Below, piece by piece: positions 48,708 through 56,893 of a DNA stretch of 64,000 nucleotides; the stretch's first letter is position 1; every line of letters begins with the position of its first letter. The DNA comes from Desulfovibrio sp. ZJ209 (lineage in GTDB: Bacteria; Desulfobacterota; Desulfovibrionia; Desulfovibrionales; Desulfovibrionaceae). The notes under the pieces are model-generated. The model ran no database searches. It had not been told where the DNA came from and was given only the letters and a program-made list of their open reading frames with translations. The position numbers and the translations under genes were made by a program. The stretch spans positions 62,001-126,000 of the forward strand of contig NZ_JAAKEJ010000004.1 in the NCBI RefSeq assembly GCF_011039135.1, written 5' to 3'.

Positions 48708-49804
48708 TTGAAGAGCCGCCATACGTCGTTGAAGGTGGCGAGCGCCATGAGGCCCACCAGCAGGAAGAGGCCCACGCGGGTGGCCATTTCCTGCGCCTTT
48801 TGCGGCACCGGCCGCCGGAAGATCATCTCGATGAGGCAGAAGACGATCTGGCCGCCGTCGAGCACGGGCACGGGCAGGAGATTGAGGATGCCGAGATTGA
48901 CGCTGATGAGCGCCGTCAGCGCGATGAGGCCGGCGAGGCCCTGGTGCGCCTGCTCGCCCACCATCTGGGCGATCATGATGGGGCCGCCCACCTGGTCCAG
49001 CGGCACCACGCGCTGCGCCAGCTTGACGAAGCTCTGCCAGGTGAGGGAGACCATGCCCCAGGTCTGCCGGGCGCCGGCCGCGGCGGCCGCCCAGAAGCCC
49101 TGTGGCTCCGCGCTCACGCTGTTGCCCGCGCGCACCCCGATGAGCCACGCGGTCTCCTCCTCGCCGAAAATGGTCTTGCGCGTGGCGCGCTCGGCCGTGA
49201 GGGTGAGCTCGAGCACATGGCCCCGCGCTTCCGGGCCGCTCTCCCCGGGCGTTTCGGGCCGCAACACCTCAAGGTGCAGCGGACGGCCGCCGCTGGCGTT
49301 GATGGTGGCGGACATGGCCTCCCAGCTCTCCAGCTTTTTGCCGTCAATGGCGAGGATGCGGTCGCCGGGGACGAGCCCGGCGCGGGCGGCCGGGCTGCCG
49401 GCCGAGACGGCGCCCACCACGGGCTGGAGCACGGGCACGCCCCAGCCGAAGGCGAGCGCCCAGCAGAGCAGCCAGGCGAGCAGGATATTGGCCACCGGCC
49501 CGGCGGCCACCACGAGCAGCCGCTGCCACGCGGGCCTGAGCGCGAAGCTCTCCCTGGGGGTGAAGCCGGGCGGGATGTCGGCCTCGTCGCTCTCGCCCAC
49601 AAGCGCCACATAGCCGCCCAGGGGGATGAGCGAGAGCGCGTATTCGGTCTTGCCGATCTTGCGCTTGAGGATCTTGGGCCCGAAGCCGAGCGAAAAGGTG
49701 GACACGCCCATGCCGAGCGCGCGGGCCACGGCGAAATGCCCGAGTTCATGGAAGAAGATCAGTCCGCCGAGGACGATGATCACGGCAACGATGGTCGTCA
49801 GCAC
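48704..49804 (-). CDS. rseP: Site-2 intramembrane metalloprotease RseP
   Basis: 366 aa. Zinc site HExxH in GLIFFHELGHFAVARALG near residue 20; the second motif (NLLPVPVLDGGQIVF, about 305) carries the metal-binding Asp. FSLGFGPKILKRKIGKTEYALSLIPLGGYV is family-typical, and a single PDZ-like domain is visible (AGLVPGDRILAIDGKKLESWEAM). It cleaves anti-sigma factors such as RseA in the membrane and clears signal peptides. GTG 49804 is the start, with AGGAG upstream, overlapping the dxr stop. Confidence 0.94.
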   Translation of the reverse strand: MLTTIVAVIIVLGGLIFFHELGHFAVARALGMGVSTFSLGFGPKILKRKIGKTEYALSLIPLGGYVALVGESDEADIPPGFTPRESFALRPAWQRLLVVAAGPVANILLAWLLCWALAFGWGVPVLQPVVGAVSAGSPAARAGLVPGDRILAIDGKKLESWEAMSATINASGGRPLHLEVLRPETPGESGPEARGHVLELTLTAERATRKTIFGEEETAWLIGVRAGNSVSAEPQGFWAAAAAGARQTWGMVSLTWQSFVKLAQRVVPLDQVGGPIMIAQMVGEQAHQGLAGLIALTALISVNLGILNLLPVPVLDGGQIVFCLIEMIFRRPVPQKAQEMATRVGLFLLVGLMALATFNDVWRLFK

Positions 49805-51162
49805 TTTGGCTCCTCGGGATGGGCGGCGCGGCGGCGCACAAGGGCGCGGCAGGCGCGGTCAAGGGCGTCCACGCGGGCGGCGAGCTCCACGGCGAGGGCG
49901 GCCGCGCGGGCCTCGTCAAGGGGAGCCCGGGGCAGGTCGCCGGGAGAAAGCGGGGCGAGGGCGCGGCCCTCGTCAAGGCCCGGCAGCGCGTCCAGCGTGG
50001 CCGAAACAAGGGCCGGGATGTCCGTAAAGCCGCAGCCGCCGTGGAGGAAAAGCTCCACCGCCGCCTCGTTGGCCGCGTTGAGCGCCACGCAGGCCGGCCC
50101 GAAGCCGGGCGCGCCCCCCATGGCCGCGCGGTCGGCCAGGAGCGCCTCGCGCGCGAGGCGCAGGGAGGGGAAAAGCTCCGGGTCCGGCTCCTCGAAGGTG
50201 AGGCTCCAGACGGCAGCAAGGTCAAGGGGCGGCGCGCCGCGGCCGGCGCAGGCCGGCCAGTCCAGGCAGTGCCCGATGGGGAGCCGCATGTCCGGCGCGC
50301 CGAGCTGCGCCATGAAGGAACCGTCGGCGAATTCGGCCAGCGAATGCACCACCGACTGCGGATGCACGAGGATGCGCACCCGCTCCGGCGGCACGCCGTA
50401 GAGGTGCACGGCCTCAATAAGCTCGAGACCCTTGTTCATCATAGTGGCCGAGTCGATGCTGATCTTGGCCCCCATGCGCCAGTTGGGGTGTGCCAGCGCC
50501 GCCTCGGGCGTCACCCGGGCGAGCTCTTCGGCGCTCCGGCCCCGGAAAGGGCCGCCCGAGGCCGTGAGCACGAGGTTTTTCACCTCCTGCCCGCGCCCGG
50601 CGACGCACTGGAAGAGCGCGTCGTGCTCCGAATCCACGGGCAGTACGGCCGCGCCAGTGCCCGCGCAGATGGCCCGCACGAGGGCGCCGGCGAGCGCGAG
50701 GGATTCCTTGTTGGCGAGTGCGACCATCTTGCCCGCGAGGGCCGCGGCCAGGGTGGCCGTGAGGCCGGCGGCGCCCACCTGCGCCGAGAGCACGGCGCAG
50801 GCCCCGTCGAGCGCGGCGAGGCGCGCATAGCCGGCGCGGCCGGTGAGGATATCGGGAGCATAGCCCACGGGGAGGAGCGGGCGCAGGGCCTCGGCCGCCG
50901 CCTCGTCGAGCACGGCGAGCACCGGGGGCCGGTGGCGCAGGGCCTGCCGGGCCAGAAGCTCCACATTGCGCGCGCAGGCGATGCCGGCGACCTCAAGGCG
51001 CCCTTCGGACGCCTCCACCACGGAAAGCGCGTTGCGCCCGATGGAGCCGGTGGAACCCAGCAGGACCACGCGGCGCGGGCGGATGGCGGCGAGGGCTTCA
51101 GCCGGCGGGGGCGAGATATAGTCCACCGCCGGGCCCCCGCGTCCGGGCCAGAGCGCGGTCAC
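49798..51162 (-). CDS. dxr: 1-Deoxy-D-xylulose 5-phosphate reductoisomerase
   Basis: 454 aa, somewhat longer than usual (~400) because of an extended N-terminus and C-terminus. Motifs: NADPH-binding RVVLLGSTGSIGRNALSV, MVALANKESLALAGALV, metal-binding VDSEHDALFQCVAG, ASGGPFRG, ISIDSATMMNKGLELIEA and VHPQSVVHSL. It commits carbon to the MEP isoprenoid pathway, a natural neighbour for uppS and cdsA. GTG 51162 seems the start; GTG/ATG choices further in would cut the N-terminal ~20 residues. Confidence 0.95.
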   Translation of the reverse strand: MTALWPGRGGPAVDYISPPPAEALAAIRPRRVVLLGSTGSIGRNALSVVEASEGRLEVAGIACARNVELLARQALRHRPPVLAVLDEAAAEALRPLLPVGYAPDILTGRAGYARLAALDGACAVLSAQVGAAGLTATLAAALAGKMVALANKESLALAGALVRAICAGTGAAVLPVDSEHDALFQCVAGRGQEVKNLVLTASGGPFRGRSAEELARVTPEAALAHPNWRMGAKISIDSATMMNKGLELIEAVHLYGVPPERVRILVHPQSVVHSLAEFADGSFMAQLGAPDMRLPIGHCLDWPACAGRGAPPLDLAAVWSLTFEEPDPELFPSLRLAREALLADRAAMGGAPGFGPACVALNAANEAAVELFLHGGCGFTDIPALVSATLDALPGLDEGRALAPLSPGDLPRAPLDEARAAALAVELAARVDALDRACRALVRRRAAHPEEPKC

Positions 51163-51226
51163 GGGCGCCGCCCCCCAAAGCTGTGGTCAGGGGCGCCGGG
51201 TTCAGTGTCGCGCCCGGGCGCTCGGC

Positions 51227-52036
51227 TCAGAAAAAGGAGAACCACTGGTCCACCACCGCCACCATGGGCATGGCGAAGAGAAAGCTGTCCGCCCGGTCGA
51301 GCACGCCGCCGTGCCCGGGCAGGAGGGAGCCGGAATCCTTCACGTTCACCGAGCGCTTGAGCGCGGACTCGAAAAGGTCCCCGAGCTGGGCAAAGGCGTT
51401 CACCGCCACGCCGAGCAGCGCGAAGGCGAACCACCCGGCCTGCCCGAAGATTTCGCCGTAGACGGCGCAGAAGATGACGCAGGCCGCGAGGCTCCCCACG
51501 GCGCCCTCGGAGCTCTTGTTGGGGCTCACGCGCGGCCAGAGCTTGTGGTGGCCGAAGCGCGTGCCCACGAAATAGGCGGCCGTGTCGGACGCGGCCACCG
51601 CGGCCAGCACGAAGATGAGCTTGAGCGTGGAGAGATAGGTGGCCGGCAGAAGCAGAAGCGGCACATAGGCGAGCCCGGCCATGAAGATGCCGCTGGCCGA
51701 AAAGGCGTTTTCCTCCTCCACCACGTCCCAGCGGAAGAGGAAGGAGAGCGCCGCCAGCACGAAGCCCGCGCCGAGGCACACGAGCGCGTCCTGCGGGCGG
51801 TGCATCCACGTGAGCACCAGCATGGCCCAGCCAAGGCCGATGGCGCAGATGCGGCTCGGGATGCGCCCGCGCGGCCCCCAGAAGAGCGAATAGAATTCCC
51901 ACAGCCCGAGCGCCGACACGAGGAGGATGACGCCGAGAAGCGGCCAGCCCCGGCACCAGAGCACCAAAAGCAGCCCCGCCGCCAGGATGAGGCCGGTGAT
52001 GGTCCGGCGGAGGTCCACTGCATGGTCAACAGCCAT
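51227..52036 (-). CDS. cdsA: Phosphatidate cytidylyltransferase
   Basis: 269 aa with about eight hydrophobic spans. The CdsA signature near the C-terminus is SPNKSSEGAVGSLAACV followed by GDLFESALKRSVNVKDSGSLLPGHGGVLDRADSF, which carries the metal and nucleotide ligands. It makes CDP-diacylglycerol for phospholipids. ATG 52036 lies inside the last codons of uppS (11-bp overlap), giving coupling. Confidence 0.94.
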   Translation of the reverse strand: MAVDHAVDLRRTITGLILAAGLLLVLWCRGWPLLGVILLVSALGLWEFYSLFWGPRGRIPSRICAIGLGWAMLVLTWMHRPQDALVCLGAGFVLAALSFLFRWDVVEEENAFSASGIFMAGLAYVPLLLLPATYLSTLKLIFVLAAVAASDTAAYFVGTRFGHHKLWPRVSPNKSSEGAVGSLAACVIFCAVYGEIFGQAGWFAFALLGVAVNAFAQLGDLFESALKRSVNVKDSGSLLPGHGGVLDRADSFLFAMPMVAVVDQWFSFF

Positions 52037-52769
52037 CGGCCTGCTCCCGCGTTTTGCCGAAGCGGCGCGAGCGCCCGGCATAGTCCTTGAGGGCCTTTGC
52101 GAGCTCTTCGGCCCCGAAGTCGGGCCAGAGCACCGGCGTGAACCAGAGCTCGCTGTACGCGCACTGGTAAAGAAGGAAGTTGCTCAGCCTCAGCTCGCCG
52201 CTCGTGCGGATGAGCAGGTCCGGGTCGGGCTGGCCGGCCGTGTCGAGCCTCTCGGCAAGCGCCGCCTCGGTGATGGCCCCGGGCGCGAGGGCGCCGGAGG
52301 CGGCTTCGGCGGCGAGCTTTTTGGCCGCCCGCACGAGCTCGGCGCGCCCCCCGTAGTTGAGGGCCAGGTTGAGGGTCATGTCCTTGCCCGCGGCCGTGCG
52401 GTTCATGGCGTGGCGCAGGGCCGTGCGCTGCGCGAGCGGCAGGCCGTCGAGGTCGCCCAGCACCTTGAGGCGGATGCCCCGCTCCAGCATGGTGGGCACT
52501 TCCGCGCCGAGAAATTCGAGCAAAAGCCCGAAGAGCGCGCTGATTTCGGTTTTGGGGCGGTTCCAGTTCTCGCTCGAAAAGGCGTAGAGCGTGAGGTGCG
52601 GGATGCCGAGGCGCCGGCATTCGCGCACCACCGTACGCACGGCGTCGGCCCCGGCCCGGTGCCCGGCCGTGCGGGGCAGATCGCGCGCCTGCGCCCAGCG
52701 GCCGTTACCGTCCATGATGATGGCGATATGCCTGGGCAGCTTTTCCGCGCCCTCCTGTGCCCCGCTCAT
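52026..52769 (-). CDS. uppS: Undecaprenyl pyrophosphate synthase
   Basis: 247 aa cis-prenyltransferase that makes the lipid carrier for cell-wall sugars. Motifs: HIAIIMDGNGRWAQARDLPR (catalytic Asp), GHRAGADAVRTVVREC, TLYAFSSENWNRPKTE, LNLALNYGGRAELVRAA, and PDPDLLIRTSGELRLSNFLLYQCAYSE. ATG 52769 is used; an in-frame GTG at 52778 is possible, and neither has a strong ribosome site, suggesting coupling to frr. Confidence 0.95.
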   Translation of the reverse strand: MSGAQEGAEKLPRHIAIIMDGNGRWAQARDLPRTAGHRAGADAVRTVVRECRRLGIPHLTLYAFSSENWNRPKTEISALFGLLLEFLGAEVPTMLERGIRLKVLGDLDGLPLAQRTALRHAMNRTAAGKDMTLNLALNYGGRAELVRAAKKLAAEAASGALAPGAITEAALAERLDTAGQPDPDLLIRTSGELRLSNFLLYQCAYSELWFTPVLWPDFGAEELAKALKDYAGRSRRFGKTREQADGC

Positions 52770-52779
52770 GTCATCCACG

Positions 52780-53340
52780 TCAGATGTCCATGATTTCCTT
52801 TTCCTTGGCCTGGCAGCGGGTGTCGGCCTCGGCCACGAAACGGTCGGTGAGCTTCTGCACCTCGTCGGTGGCGCGCTTGAGCGCGTCCTCGGTGATCGCC
52901 TTCTCCTTTTCCGCGCGCTTCAGGCTGTCGTTGGCGTCGCGGCGCACGTTGCGCACGGCCACTTTGGCCTCCTCGCAGTATTTGCGGGCCACCTTGACGA
53001 GCTCCTTGCGGCGCTCCTCGGTGAGCGGCGGGATGGAGATGCGGATGATCTTGCCGTCATTGACCGGCGTGAGCCCGAGGTCGGACTTGAGGATGGCCTT
53101 TTCCACCGCGGCCATGCCGCCCTTGTCCCAGGGCTGGATGGTGAGGGTGCGGCTGTCGGGCACGGCCACGGAGGCCATCTGGCTGATGGGCGTGGGCGTG
53201 CCGTAATAGTCGGCCTTGATGCCGTCCACAAGCGCCGTGGAGGCGCGGCCGGTGCGCAGCTTGGCGAAGTCGCGCTCAAGGGAGGCGAGCGCCTTTTCCA
53301 TGCGGTCTTCGGTGTCCAGCAGGGTGGTGTCGATGTCCAT
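52780..53340 (-). CDS. frr: Ribosome recycling factor
   Basis: 186 aa, exact family length. Opening helix [28 protein letters not shown], then the small domain ([28 protein letters not shown]), and the C-terminal helices ([36 protein letters not shown]). With EF-G it splits post-termination ribosomes. It lies 57 bp after pyrH, the usual bacterial order pyrH-frr-uppS-cdsA-dxr-rseP. Confidence 0.97.
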   Translation of the reverse strand: MDIDTTLLDTEDRMEKALASLERDFAKLRTGRASTALVDGIKADYYGTPTPISQMASVAVPDSRTLTIQPWDKGGMAAVEKAILKSDLGLTPVNDGKIIRISIPPLTEERRKELVKVARKYCEEAKVAVRNVRRDANDSLKRAEKEKAITEDALKRATDEVQKLTDRFVAEADTRCQAKEKEIMDI

Positions 53341-53397
53341 GGCTTCTTCCTTGCGGGGCTGGCCCCGGCTTGATGGCGCGTGAGGTCCCGGGGGCGC

Positions 53398-54138
53398 TCA
53401 CTCCTCGCGGACGATGGTGCCCACGGGCTCGCCCAGGATGGCGCGTTTTATGTCGCCCCCGAACATGCGGCAGACGATGATGGGCACATGGTTGTCGCGC
53501 ACGAGCGCGAAGGCCGTGGCGTCCATGACGCCGAGGCGGCGGCGCAGGGTGTCCTCGTAGCTGATGTGGTCGAACTTCACGGCGTCGGCGTTGGTGGCCG
53601 GGTCCTTGTCATAGATGCCGTCCACCTTGGTGGCCTTGATGATGGCGTCGCACTTGAGCTCCATGCCGCGCAGGGCCGCCGTGGTGTCGGTGGTGAAATA
53701 GGGGTTGCCCGTGCCGCCCGCGCAGATGACCACGCGGCCCTTTTCGAGGTGGTGCAGGGCGCGCCGGCGGATGAAGGGCTCGCACACTTCCTTCATGTTG
53801 ATGGCCGAGAGCACGCGCGTGGGATAGCCCTGCTTCTCGAGCATGTCCTGCACGGCCAGCGCGTTGAGCACCGTGGCCAGCATGCCCATATAATCGGCGG
53901 AGGAGCGCTCCATGCCCTTGGCCGAGCCGGAAAGCCCGCGGAAGATGTTGCCCCCGCCGATGACGAGCGCCATCTCCACGCCCATGTCGAGCACCGAGCC
54001 GATTTCCTCGCAGACGGCGGCCACGGTTTCGGGGTCGATGCCGGTCTTGTGGGCGCCGGCCAGGGCCTCGCCAGAGAGCTTGAGCAGCACGCGCCCGTAC
54101 TTGAGCCCGCGCTCGCCTGTCGCGTTGTCTTCGGTCAT
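53398..54138 (-). CDS. pyrH: Uridylate kinase
   Basis: 246 aa of the amino-acid kinase family; phosphorylates UMP to [24 protein letters not shown] is the N-terminal phosphate-binding segment, [16 protein letters not shown] the glycine loop, [19 protein letters not shown] the UMP site, and [33 protein letters not shown] the ATP site. GGAG precedes ATG 54138. It heads the frr-uppS-cdsA-dxr-rseP-tsaB run. Confidence 0.97.
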   Translation of the reverse strand: MTEDNATGERGLKYGRVLLKLSGEALAGAHKTGIDPETVAAVCEEIGSVLDMGVEMALVIGGGNIFRGLSGSAKGMERSSADYMGMLATVLNALAVQDMLEKQGYPTRVLSAINMKEVCEPFIRRRALHHLEKGRVVICAGGTGNPYFTTDTTAALRGMELKCDAIIKATKVDGIYDKDPATNADAVKFDHISYEDTLRRRLGVMDATAFALVRDNHVPIIVCRMFGGDIKRAILGEPVGTIVREE

Positions 54139-54193
54139 GGCTCCGCCTTGATTGGAGGTGGCTGGTTCCCGGGCCGGCCCTTGCCGCAACGCA

Positions 54194-54224
54194 TTGAGGA
54201 TACCAGAAAATCCGGCATCCTCAA
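54194..54224. other. Inverted repeat upstream of pyrH
   Basis: TTGAGGAT and ATCCTCAA bracket a 15-base loop that itself has a CC/GG step. It lies 56-86 bp before pyrH and 30 bp after the nitroreductase stop. A short CTTTTT follows on the plus strand, where no gene needs it. It could be a weak terminator or a leader structure. Confidence 0.4.
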
Positions 54225-54252
54225 AGCCTTTTTGCGCGGTGGGGGTGCGGGT

Positions 54253-54852
54253 TCAGGCGCCGAAGCGGCCTGCGACGAGCTCCCCGAGGCTGCGCTTGGG
54301 CACATGGTGCACGCCCTGGGCGTCGCGCCAGTAGTTGAAGGAGCCGTCCGCGGGCATTTCGGCGATGACGCGCTGCTCTTTCGCCACGCCGAGGCCGAGC
54401 ACGAGCGGGATGTCCATGCCCGCCGGCACCTTGAGCAGCGGCGCGGCGGCCGCGCGGTCCACGGAATAGATGATGCAGCAGCCCCAGCCCTGGGTGGCGG
54501 CGGCGAGCTGGATGGTCTCGCTCGCGATGCCCGCGTCATAGGGCACGAGCTTGGCGCCCTCGGCGGGGGCGAGGATGGCGATGAAGGCCGTGGGCCGCTC
54601 GCCGGGCTTGGGCGTGCCCGCGTCCTTGAGGGCGCCGGCCCAGCGCGTGAGCCTGAAGAGCTCGTCGCAGGTCTGGCCCTTGGTCACGAGGACGAAGCGC
54701 AGGACCTGCGCGTTGCGGGCCGAGGGCGTCAGGCGCGCGCAGTCCGCGAGCCATTCGAGGTCGGCCATGCTCAGGGGCTGATCTTCCACAAAGCGGCGGC
54801 AGGTGCGCGCCTCACGGACAAGGGCCTGAAAATCGCGGGGGCTTACGGGCAT
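54253..54852 (-). CDS. Nitroreductase-family protein
   Basis: 199 aa. FMN-binding start (ALVREARTCRRFVEDQPLSMADLEWLADCARLTPSARNAQVLRFVLV), then a hydrophobic core (DAGIASETIQLAAATQGWGCCIIYSVD) and GLGVAKEQR. The fold is the NfsB/FRP-type NAD(P)H oxidoreductase, smaller than the classic 217-aa form. The substrate is unknown. AAAGGAG precedes ATG 54852. Repeat copy 5 lies 59 bp upstream. Confidence 0.88.
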   Translation of the reverse strand: MPVSPRDFQALVREARTCRRFVEDQPLSMADLEWLADCARLTPSARNAQVLRFVLVTKGQTCDELFRLTRWAGALKDAGTPKPGERPTAFIAILAPAEGAKLVPYDAGIASETIQLAAATQGWGCCIIYSVDRAAAAPLLKVPAGMDIPLVLGLGVAKEQRVIAEMPADGSFNYWRDAQGVHHVPKRSLGELVAGRFGA

Positions 54853-54910
54853 GGGTTTCTCCTTTATTTTGTGCATTTGCGAGTTTGTGCAGTGCTTGTG
54901 CGCCCCAGTA

Positions 54911-55227
54911 ATGCCGAAATTATCCGTCAAAAACAGCCTTGCTTCAGCCGTTGCGACGCAGGAAGCTACGGATGAAGACAGCAACAAGTCGCCGCAAATG
55001 TCAACCAACGATGCCATTGTCGCTATCCGTAAGCAGGCAGAGCCTGCTAACGGCTACCGCTTTGCTGCTTGCTGCGTCAGAAAAAAATTTCCTCGGTCGA
55101 GTACTTAAGTACACTCCCTTCGGAAATTATTTTTCTTCCTTGCAAGCACCAAAAAATCTTATTTTTTAGGATTCTTCCGGCACGACCACCCGGCTTCCGC
55201 TGCGCTCCAGCCGGACATAAGGAAGGT
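54911..55227 (+). repeat. Five-copy intergenic element, copy 5 (long form)
   Basis: The second long copy. Its nested fold matches copy 2: AGCCGTT 54946-54952 with AACGGCT 55049-55055, ACGGAT 54968-54973 with ATCCGT 55025-55030, GCAGGC-AGA-GCCTGC 55033-55047. Outer arms 55061-55072 and 55142-55153 pair at 11 of 12 positions with a third sequence type. The bases between the inner arms diverge from copy 2 while the pairing arms are conserved. ATG 54911 opens a 66-codon frame. With it the 424-bp gap between the nitroreductase and cobS is accounted for; the 49 bp next to cobS holds nothing clear. Confidence 0.85.
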
Positions 55228-55276
55228 CTCTCAAGGGCTTTGTGTAACATGCTTTTTCTTGGGCTTAGGAGAGCGG

Positions 55277-56116
55277 CTAGAGGGTGAAGAGCAAGAAGCA
55301 CAGCGTGCCTTCCTCGATGGCAGCGCCGAAAAAATCGCCGGAAAGGCCGCCCTCGCGCCGGGCAAGACCTGTCAGGCGGCGCAGGAGGAGGATTTGCGCC
55401 ATGAGCAACAGGCCCGCGCGCAAGGGCGGCAGCCCGAGCATCACGAGGCCCGCGCAGGCCGCAAGGCCGGCCATGCGGTAGAGCGCGCGTATCCCGGGCC
55501 TGGCGGCGGCACAGGCCAGGGCGCCGAGCCCGGGCCCCTTGCGGGGCGGGCCCATGTGCGCGAGCAGCACGGCAGCCCCTCGGCCCCAGGCCGGGGCCAG
55601 CGCCAGCGGGAGCGCGAGGGCGGCGCCAGCCATGGGATCGTCAGCCGCGAACACCCGGGCGGCGTGCCAGCTCACGGCGCACCACTCCCCGCCGAACACG
55701 AGGAGCAGGCGCAGGGCCCCGAAGGCGCCGAGCCGGCTGTCGGCGAGGATCTCGCGGAAGCGCTCGCCCGTGGCGCCGCTGCCCTCGGCGTCGCCCAAAT
55801 CGGCGGTGCCGTCCCAGTGCAGGCCGAAGGTCGTCCAGACCGAGAGGAAGAGCCAGATCCAGCCGGCGAGCAGGGCTTGCGGCCACTGCGGGCATCCCGC
55901 ACCGTCCCCCCAGGCGAAAAGCCCAGGCAGCGCGAGCGCCGGGAGTGTCCAGATGCAGCCGAGCACGAGGCCCGCGGGCCCGAACCAGGCGAGGGCGCGG
56001 TCAAGCCCGGGCGCGTTGGGTCCCGGCATGGCGGCGGCCGTGCGCGGCAGGGCGAAGCGGCTCAGAAAGGCGAGGGCGCCGGCAAGGCCCGCTCCGGCGG
56101 GCCTCCACGCCCCCAC
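55277..56116 (-). CDS. cobS: Adenosylcobinamide-GDP ribazoletransferase
   Basis: 279-aa membrane protein. AFLSRFALPR is the typical opening of CobS (F-x-T/S-R-x-P), FGLHWDGTADLGDAEGSGATGERFREILADSRLGAFGA is the DGLAD-like catalytic region with GS-x(4)-I-x-D-S-x-G-x-G, and several membrane helices follow. It joins alpha-ribazole to adenosylcobinamide-GDP in the last steps of cobalamin synthesis. Start GTG 56116 overlaps the rex stop (TAGTG), with an AGGGGGGC ribosome site inside rex. A longer upstream frame is not supported. Confidence 0.9.
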   Translation of the reverse strand: MGAWRPAGAGLAGALAFLSRFALPRTAAAMPGPNAPGLDRALAWFGPAGLVLGCIWTLPALALPGLFAWGDGAGCPQWPQALLAGWIWLFLSVWTTFGLHWDGTADLGDAEGSGATGERFREILADSRLGAFGALRLLLVFGGEWCAVSWHAARVFAADDPMAGAALALPLALAPAWGRGAAVLLAHMGPPRKGPGLGALACAAARPGIRALYRMAGLAACAGLVMLGLPPLRAGLLLMAQILLLRRLTGLARREGGLSGDFFGAAIEEGTLCFLLFTL

Positions 56117-56763
56117 TAGGCGCGGCCCCCCTGGGTCTGGGCGAAGGCGAGGGCATAGAGGTGGTGGAAAAAGTCCACATATTCCACGTGCACATGCTCG
56201 GGCACCTTGATGCGGGCCGGCGCGAAGGTGAGGATGGAAGTGATGCCCGCCTCCACGATGTGGTTGGCCGCGCGCTGGGCGCGTTCCGGCGGGGTCGTGA
56301 TGATGCCCATCTGGATGTCGAGCTCGGGCGCGCACGCGGGCAAATCGTCGGTGCAGCGCACTTCGAGGCCGTGCATGATCTCGCCGATCTTGAAGGGGTC
56401 GCAGTCGAAAACGCCCACGATATTGAAGCCGCGCGCGCGGAAATCGCCGTGGTTGAGGATGGCGCGCCCGAGATTGCCCGCGCCCACGAGGGCCATGCGC
56501 CACTCGCGGTTGACGCCGAGGGCGTTCTTGATGGCCGCGATGAGCGCGTCCACGCGGTAGCCCACGCCGCGCACGCCGAACTCGCCGAAATAGGCGAGGT
56601 CCTTGCGCACCTGCGAGCCGTTGACGCCGCAGGCCTCGGCGAGGGGATTGGAGGACACCACCTCCACGCCGTCGCGGGCAAGGTTTTCCAGAACCTGCAC
56701 ATAGATGGCGAGCCGCTGGATGGTGGCGCGGGGGATATGTTTGCTCTTGGGGGCGGTAGTCAT
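56116..56763 (-). CDS. rex: Redox-sensing transcriptional repressor Rex
   Basis: 215 aa. The N-terminal winged helix (PRATIQRLAIYVQVLENLARDGVEVVSSNPLAEACGVNGSQVRKDLAYFGEFG) is near-diagnostic, followed by the NAD(H)-binding Rossmann fold (MALVGAGNLGRAILNHGDF, IVGVFDCDPFKIG). It senses the NADH/NAD ratio and represses energy genes when NADH is low. AAGGAAAGG precedes ATG 56763. A Rex-like palindrome overlaps the aprBA promoter in this same window. Confidence 0.96.
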   Translation of the reverse strand: MTTAPKSKHIPRATIQRLAIYVQVLENLARDGVEVVSSNPLAEACGVNGSQVRKDLAYFGEFGVRGVGYRVDALIAAIKNALGVNREWRMALVGAGNLGRAILNHGDFRARGFNIVGVFDCDPFKIGEIMHGLEVRCTDDLPACAPELDIQMGIITTPPERAQRAANHIVEAGITSILTFAPARIKVPEHVHVEYVDFFHHLYALAFAQTQGGRA

Positions 56764-56893
56764 GATCCTTTCCTTGGGGCGAAAGTCTGGCGGTGCGCCG
56801 GGTGCCGAGCGCGCCCCGTCAGCGTATGCGATACGTGAAAAAAAGCCGCGGTGCAAGCGCCCCGGCGCAGGGGCGCCGGCCGGGGGAAAGGGA

